Source of the DNA: Nostoc sp. FACHB-280
GTDB taxonomy: Bacteria > Cyanobacteriota > Cyanobacteriia > Cyanobacteriales > Nostocaceae
NCBI RefSeq assembly: GCF_014697615.1
Contig: NZ_JACJSD010000001.1
Coordinates: forward strand, 372,001-436,000
Reading direction: 5' to 3'
DNA: 64,000 nucleotides
In this document: positions 62,961-64,000 of the stretch, piece after piece
Layout of the letters: each line of letters opens with the position of its first letter
Numbering within the stretch: the first letter of the stretch is position 1
Program-made: the position numbers and the translations under genes
The notes under the pieces: generated by a model
The model's input: only the letters and a program-made list of their open reading frames with translations
Databases searched by the model: none
Told to the model about the DNA's origin: nothing

Positions 62961-64000
62961 ATGAAATTTCTCCAGCCTGTACTTTTGTTTGTTCTATGCT
63001 TTACCTTGGTAAGCGTGCATTCTCTTGGGCAAACCGTTATGACCACAGCGCCTCAACTGTTGACCGATCCATTTTTGCAGCTACCAACGGCAAACTCAGT
63101 CAAAGTAGTGTGGTTTACTGAGTTTGCCGGAACTAAGCATACAGTGGCTTATGGGGAAAATTTGCAGCAAACTGCCAAAGCCACGACGACTAAACTCAGT
63201 CGCACCAGAGAAGACCAAAAATCCAGAGTTGGGAAGCAAACCCAAGATGGACAAGTTTATCAACAACCAACAATGCGGGATATTTGGCGACATGAAGCAG
63301 AGGTGACAGGGTTAACGCCAGGGGTGCGGGTGAATTATCGAGTTAGCAGTACAAGAGAAGATGGCGCGACTGTTAGCAGTGATGTTTTTACTCTGACAGC
63401 CAAACCGGAACCGGGAACACCACTCAAAATCCTGTTAACTTCCGACCATCAACTCAAGCCAATGACCGCCGCCAACCTACAAAAAGTCGTAGAAACAGTG
63501 GGGAGAGTGGATGCAGTGTGGTTTGCTGGTGATTTGATTAATGTGAGCGATCGCGCCTCGGAATGGTTTGATGATAATCGGGGTAATGCTTTATTTCCTG
63601 GCTTACAAGGTCATGCTCAATACGAAATGCAGCATAATGGCGTGAAAGTCACTTACACAGGCGGGCAAATTATCCAACACGCACCCATGTATAGTTGCAT
63701 TGGTAATCATGAAGTCATGGGGCGTTTTGGTAGGAAAAACAGTTTAAATGATGAATTTGATGATACCTTTCCCCGCGCGGTTGCCCAAAAATTATATAGT
63801 GGCAAATCTCTAATTGATCATTCTTTTAATACAATTACCTACGAAGAAATTTTGAGCTTACCTGAAAGTAAATCAGGTGGAAAAAAATATTATGCAGTTA
63901 GTTTTGGTGATGTGCGTTTAATAGTTTTATACATCACAAATATGTGGCGCACACCCAAATTAGACGGAAAATCTACAGGTAGATATCGAGAAGCAGAAAA
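62961..64000 (+). CDS. Secreted metallophosphoesterase (3' end beyond window)
   Basis: An open frame from ATG 62961 runs to the window edge (346 codons, incomplete). A hydrophobic signal sequence (KFLQPVLLFVLCFTLVSVHS) is followed by a fibronectin-III-like N-domain (LTDPFLQLPTANSVKVVWFT ... ITGLTPG-type VNYRVSST). Then comes a calcineurin-like domain with LLTSDHQLKPM, VWFAGDLINVS and SCIGNHEVMG. In the first motif the usual D-x-H is present as DHQ. This is the purple acid phosphatase/PhoD-like layout of periplasmic or secreted phosphatases. The C-terminal metal ligands lie outside the window. Confidence 0.88.
   Translation, partial: MKFLQPVLLFVLCFTLVSVHSLGQTVMTTAPQLLTDPFLQLPTANSVKVVWFTEFAGTKHTVAYGENLQQTAKATTTKLSRTREDQKSRVGKQTQDGQVYQQPTMRDIWRHEAEVTGLTPGVRVNYRVSSTREDGATVSSDVFTLTAKPEPGTPLKILLTSDHQLKPMTAANLQKVVETVGRVDAVWFAGDLINVSDRASEWFDDNRGNALFPGLQGHAQYEMQHNGVKVTYTGGQIIQHAPMYSCIGNHEVMGRFGRKNSLNDEFDDTFPRAVAQKLYSGKSLIDHSFNTITYEEILSLPESKSGGKKYYAVSFGDVRLIVLYITNMWRTPKLDGKSTGRYREAE

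Noticed and set aside
1-64000. CRISPR arrays, rRNA and tRNA genes
   Set aside because: No regularly spaced identical repeats and no recognisable rRNA or tRNA sequence were seen by eye. A covariance-model scan would settle tRNAs.

Overview
The window comes from a filamentous, probably heterocystous cyanobacterium of the Nostocales (Nostoc/Anabaena type). The grounds are frequent GCGATCGC (HIP1) octamers, a cyanobacterial-type hfq beside dapF, an ntcB-cnaT nitrate-assimilation regulatory pair with a canonical NtcA promoter, heptanucleotide tandem repeats, and short interspersed palindromes and MITE-like elements typical of that group. The species assignment is inference; no rRNA or tRNA gene was recognised.

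Layout. 1-829 is the 5' part of a membrane glycosyltransferase gene on the minus strand that runs off the left edge. 830-1542 is non-coding and holds a 118-bp MITE-like element. 1543-7987 is housekeeping: a KefB-type cation/proton antiporter, hfq, dapF, tex and a small membrane protein. 8171-48700 is a large surface/extracellular polysaccharide locus. It begins with a divergent Wzc-type tyrosine kinase and a 1.24-kb AT-rich gap, then runs for about 37 kb on the plus strand. 48851-51529 holds two minus-strand genes for secreted-type proteins. 52377-55642 has a WcaF-type acetyltransferase, a small hypothetical protein, inorganic pyrophosphatase, aspartate decarboxylase and a metal-site-degenerate MBL-fold protein. 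55644-58524 is the minus-strand unit ntcB-cnaT-methyltransferase. 58857-62735 encodes a POTRA-TPR-CHAT fusion protein, divergent from a secreted metallophosphoesterase that is cut by the right edge.

How the polysaccharide locus may work. Wzm/Wzt (ABC export with a carbohydrate-binding C-terminal domain), an oxidoreductase/acetyltransferase/aminotransferase trio resembling WlbA/WlbB/WlbE, a second aminotransferase with an SDR epimerase and another hexapeptide acetyltransferase, about sixteen glycosyltransferases, an FkbM methyltransferase, a Wzy-like membrane protein and an AsnB-type amidotransferase together point to a long, heavily decorated, amino-sugar-containing glycan. Within the cluster, a 1266-residue protein carries three DUF4082/Ig-like units and an N,N-dimethylformamidase-like C-terminal domain. 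A second DUF4082 protein, with a signal peptide and a CBM6-like module, lies just past the cluster. No initiating polyprenyl-phosphate sugar transferase, Wzx flippase or Wza-type outer-membrane channel was recognised here.

The most unusual items are the POTRA-TPR-CHAT protein at 58857-62735, the pair of DUF4082 proteins tied to the polysaccharide locus, the MBL-fold protein that has lost its HxHxDH motif next to panD, and the precisely spaced NtcA promoter of ntcB with a second NtcA-like box in its leader.
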